DNA from: Erythrobacter fulvus
GTDB taxonomy: Bacteria > Pseudomonadota > Alphaproteobacteria > Sphingomonadales > Sphingomonadaceae
DNA length: 64,000 bases
Assembly: GCF_028595285.1 (NCBI RefSeq)
Contig: NZ_JAQQXQ010000009.1
Span: forward strand, 56,447-120,446
Reading direction: 5' to 3'
The notes below the pieces were generated by a model. It was not told where the DNA came from. It saw only the letters and a list, made by a program, of their open reading frames with translations, and did no database searches. The position numbers and the translations under genes were made by a program. Of this stretch, positions 62,122-64,000 are shown one piece after another; the stretch's first letter is position 1, and every line of letters starts with the position of its first letter.

Positions 62122-63357
62122 ATGACCGACACCGTGACCGCTGAGACCGCTGCAGAACCCGTCGATCTGCTGGCCAAGTTCGACCCGATCATCCAGACCC
62201 GCGAGGCGCTGCTCGCAGCGGGGGTGGAAGATCCGTTCAACCTCGTGATGGAGCAGGTGCTCTCGCCCACCCGCGCGATCTGCAACGGGCGCGACACGAT
62301 CCTGCTCGGCACCTACAACTACATGGGCATGACCTTCGACCCCGACGTTATCGCGGCGGGTAAAACGGCGATGGAAGATTTCGGCGCGGGGACGACCGGC
62401 AGCCGTGTGCTCAACGGCACCTTCCGCGATCACCGCGATGTCGAAGCCGCACTGCGCGAATTCTACGCCATGGATCATGCCGTGGTGTTTTCGACCGGCT
62501 ACCAGGCCAATCTCGGGATCATCTCGACACTGGCGGGCAAGGGCGATTACATCATCCTCGACATCGATAGCCACGCCTCGATCTATGATGGCTGCGCGAT
62601 GGGCCGTGCCGAGGTGGTGCCGTTCAAGCACAATGATGTCGAAGCGCTCGAAAAGCGCCTGAAGCGCATCCCCGAAGGCGCGGGTAAGCTGGTCGTGCTT
62701 GAAGGCGTCTATTCGATGATGGGCGACGTTGCCCCACTCAAGGAAATGGTCCGTATCGCCAAGGCCCACGGCGCGATGGTGCTGGTCGACGAGGCGCATT
62801 CGATGGGTTTCATCGGCGAACACGGCCGCGGCGTTGCCGAGGATCAGGGCGTGATCGACGATGTCGATTTCATCATCGGCACCTTCTCCAAGAGCGTCGG
62901 GACCGTCGGCGGCTTCTGTGTGTCGAATCACCCCAAGTTCGAAGTGCTGCGCCTTGTGTGCCGGCCTTATGTCTTTACCGCCGCTCTCCCGCCGAGCGTG
63001 ATGGCGAGCTCCGCCACCTCGATCCGCAAACTGATGCACGGTGGCAACAAGCGCGCGCATTTGTGGGAAAACAGCCGAACGCTGCACAAGGGCCTCCGCG
63101 ATCTCGGGTTCAAGCTCGGCACGGAAACCCCGCAAAGTGCGATTATCGCCGTCATCATGCCCGATCTCGAAAAGGGCGCGATGATGTGGGAAGCGCTTCT
63201 TAAGGAAGGCCTTTACGTCAACCTCGCTCGTCCGCCGGCCACGCCTGCCGGCATGACCCTGCTGCGCTGCTCGCTCTGCGCCGAGCACTCTGCCGAACAG
63301 GTCCAGACCATCCTCGGCATGTTCGAACGCGCCGGCAAGGCGATCGGGATCATCTGA
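62122..63357 (+). CDS. spt: Serine palmitoyltransferase
   Basis: This 411-aa PLP enzyme condenses serine with a fatty acyl thioester, the first step of sphingolipid synthesis. It resembles the Sphingomonas SPT strongly: LLGTYNYMGMTFDPDVIAAGK, STGYQANLGIISTLAGKGDY, DEAHSMGFIGEHGRG and the PLP lysine in GTFSKSVGTVGGF. The dimeric, soluble form is typical of this order. The upstream ACP is its likely partner. Start 62122. Confidence 0.95.
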   Translation: MTDTVTAETAAEPVDLLAKFDPIIQTREALLAAGVEDPFNLVMEQVLSPTRAICNGRDTILLGTYNYMGMTFDPDVIAAGKTAMEDFGAGTTGSRVLNGTFRDHRDVEAALREFYAMDHAVVFSTGYQANLGIISTLAGKGDYIILDIDSHASIYDGCAMGRAEVVPFKHNDVEALEKRLKRIPEGAGKLVVLEGVYSMMGDVAPLKEMVRIAKAHGAMVLVDEAHSMGFIGEHGRGVAEDQGVIDDVDFIIGTFSKSVGTVGGFCVSNHPKFEVLRLVCRPYVFTAALPPSVMASSATSIRKLMHGGNKRAHLWENSRTLHKGLRDLGFKLGTETPQSAIIAVIMPDLEKGAMMWEALLKEGLYVNLARPPATPAGMTLLRCSLCAEHSAEQVQTILGMFERAGKAIGII

Positions 63358-63545
63358 CTCGCAGGCGCGACAAACCTTCTGACGCCAGTCTCGCCCCCAT
63401 CCATAGCCCGCCCTTGTCGCGGGCTCTGAGGCTGCGTGTCCCAAGGCGCTTCCAGAAGACAATATGATTCTGAGCCCGTTCGCCCGCCACCCCTGATTCC
63501 AGGGCACCTCATGTCGTGGGATTTTGCCGGGAACCACCATCATCA

Positions 63546-63599
63546 AAATAACCGTATTGGTTATTTATTATTGACATTGTAACGCTATCCGGTTAGCAA
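63546..63599 (+). promoter_or_regulatory. Palindromic operator and promoter in AT-rich stretch
   Basis: A perfect 8-bp inverted repeat AAATAACC-GTATT-GGTTATTT (63546-63566) lies 4 nt before TTGACA (63571-63576), followed after 17 bases by TAGCAA (63594-63599). The layout is that of a regulated promoter. The remaining gene-free stretch 63358-63545 shows nothing clear. Confidence 0.5.
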
Positions 63600-63633
63600 A
63601 GGAAAGCATCAAAAAATTGCGATTCGCCCCGAC

Positions 63634-63667
63634 GGCGGCCCTCCTCACCCGGAGCGCCGCCTTTTTT
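63634..63667 (+). terminator. Terminator-like leader hairpin
   Basis: GGCGGC/GCCGCC, with CCTCC/GGAG inside, is followed by T6. It sits between the promoter at 63571 and the small ORF at 63691. It could end a short RNA of about 60 nt, or work as an attenuator. Confidence 0.6.
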
Positions 63668-63690
63668 CTTCGCGCCCGAAAGGAGCGTTC

Positions 63691-63882
63691 ATGGCCAAGC
63701 CCGAAACACCGCAATCGAGCGGCGGCTCAAAGGCCCGAGTTACCAAAGACCAGTCAACGCCAAGACACTGGCGCACGCGCTTCATCGAACATCTCGCGGA
63801 GACATCGAACGTGCTCAAAGCGGCAGATCATGCCGGGATCATGCCTTACCAGGCCTACCATGCTAGGCGCAACGAACCGTGA
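63691..63882 (+). CDS. Small HTH-like protein, probably truncated
   Basis: This 63-aa ORF has AAAGGAG upstream. Its centre (RTRFIEHLAETSNVLKAADHAGI, in pieces) resembles the N-terminal helix-turn-helix of phage terminase small subunit-like or related proteins. In such proteins the HTH is followed by a long domain; here the frame stops directly after it, at RRNEP. The sequence after the stop does not look like a continuation and may belong to an inserted element. Function unknown. Confidence 0.45.
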   Translation: MAKPETPQSSGGSKARVTKDQSTPRHWRTRFIEHLAETSNVLKAADHAGIMPYQAYHARRNEP

Positions 63883-63884
63883 CC

Positions 63885-64000
63885 GGCCCCCACTGAGTGG
63901 TCCGTATTGATTGTTAGTTCAAGATTGTCTCCGGCGCCATGGCTGTCCGGAGGTGGAGCGTAGCGGAACCGGAGGGCAGCCATGGCGGCGTCGCCGTTTC
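63885..64000. mobile_element. Possible insertion-sequence end, cut by the window
   Basis: The segment starting CCCCCACTGAGTGGTCCG and the long inverted repeat CGCCATGGCTG (63935-63945) / CAGCCATGGCG (63977-63987) look like the non-coding end of an insertion sequence. The HTH ORF just before it is abruptly ended. No transposase gene is visible because the window stops. IS family cannot be fixed. Confidence 0.3.

Noticed and set aside
62068..63546. 492-codon open frame antisense to spt
   Set aside because: Shadow of a well conserved gene with no initiation signal.

Overview
The window is about 64 kb of GC-rich chromosomal DNA, packed almost end to end with genes. It looks like an alphaproteobacterium of the Sphingomonadales, probably Erythrobacteraceae (Erythrobacter/Porphyrobacter-like). 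The evidence is a serine palmitoyltransferase with its own acyl carrier protein (sphingolipid synthesis), the CtrA and DivK cell-cycle regulators, a DUF4167 protein next to prmC/prfA, a bacterial CDC48-type AAA ATPase, and a CIRCE-controlled groESL operon. I see no rRNA genes, tRNA genes, CRISPR arrays or complete mobile elements. A possible insertion-sequence end is cut by the right edge.

Layout, left to right. 1-6 kb: the 5' part of rpoB (minus, with its own promoter), a bacterial PRMT-like methyltransferase, a DUF2975/XRE unit, a secreted DJ-1-like protein, then rplJ-rplL. The usual rplJL-rpoBC order is therefore split. 6-12 kb: a Pro/Ala-rich anchored protein, a MATE exporter, an MscS channel and groES-groEL. 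12-22 kb: a DUF305+LVIVD protein, a class A beta-lactamase-like hydrolase, an Ala-rich lipoprotein, polA and the CDC48-like ATPase. 22-27 kb: a 3-oxoacid CoA-transferase operon interrupted by a HAD-like lipoprotein, followed by an esterase and a CaiB-type CoA-transferase. 27-35 kb (minus): hisS, prfA, prmC, DUF4167, lnt, metK and DUF418. 35-41 kb: ppa, lptB, rpoN, ctrA and a YbdG-like channel. 41-51 kb: trmB, maeB, mutS, 3-hydroxybutyryl-CoA dehydrogenase, a cobalamin adenosyltransferase, a HIG1-like protein, gluQRS and an HNH protein. 51-57 kb: kynU-kynA, a peptide-binding lipoprotein, DUF4112, PilZ, DksA and a Sel1-repeat protein. 57-61 kb: a tightly overlapped five-gene operon (DUF3572, HAD, RidA, GDPD, FemAB-like), divergent from divK. 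61-64 kb: a Pycsar-effector-like membrane protein, ACP-SPT, then an AT-richer stretch with a small, probably truncated HTH-type ORF and a possible IS end.

Most genes are housekeeping: transcription, translation, chaperones, DNA repair, envelope lipids and lipoproteins, and cell cycle. The most unusual signals lie between genes. They are a candidate minus-strand small RNA with an anti-Shine-Dalgarno segment (about 21957-22110), an orphan terminator with structured sequence after groEL (12000-12165), a DnaA-box palindrome (50465-50500), and an operator-promoter-terminator leader near 63546-63667. Long open frames antisense to real genes are common here because of GC-rich third codon positions, and they were not annotated.
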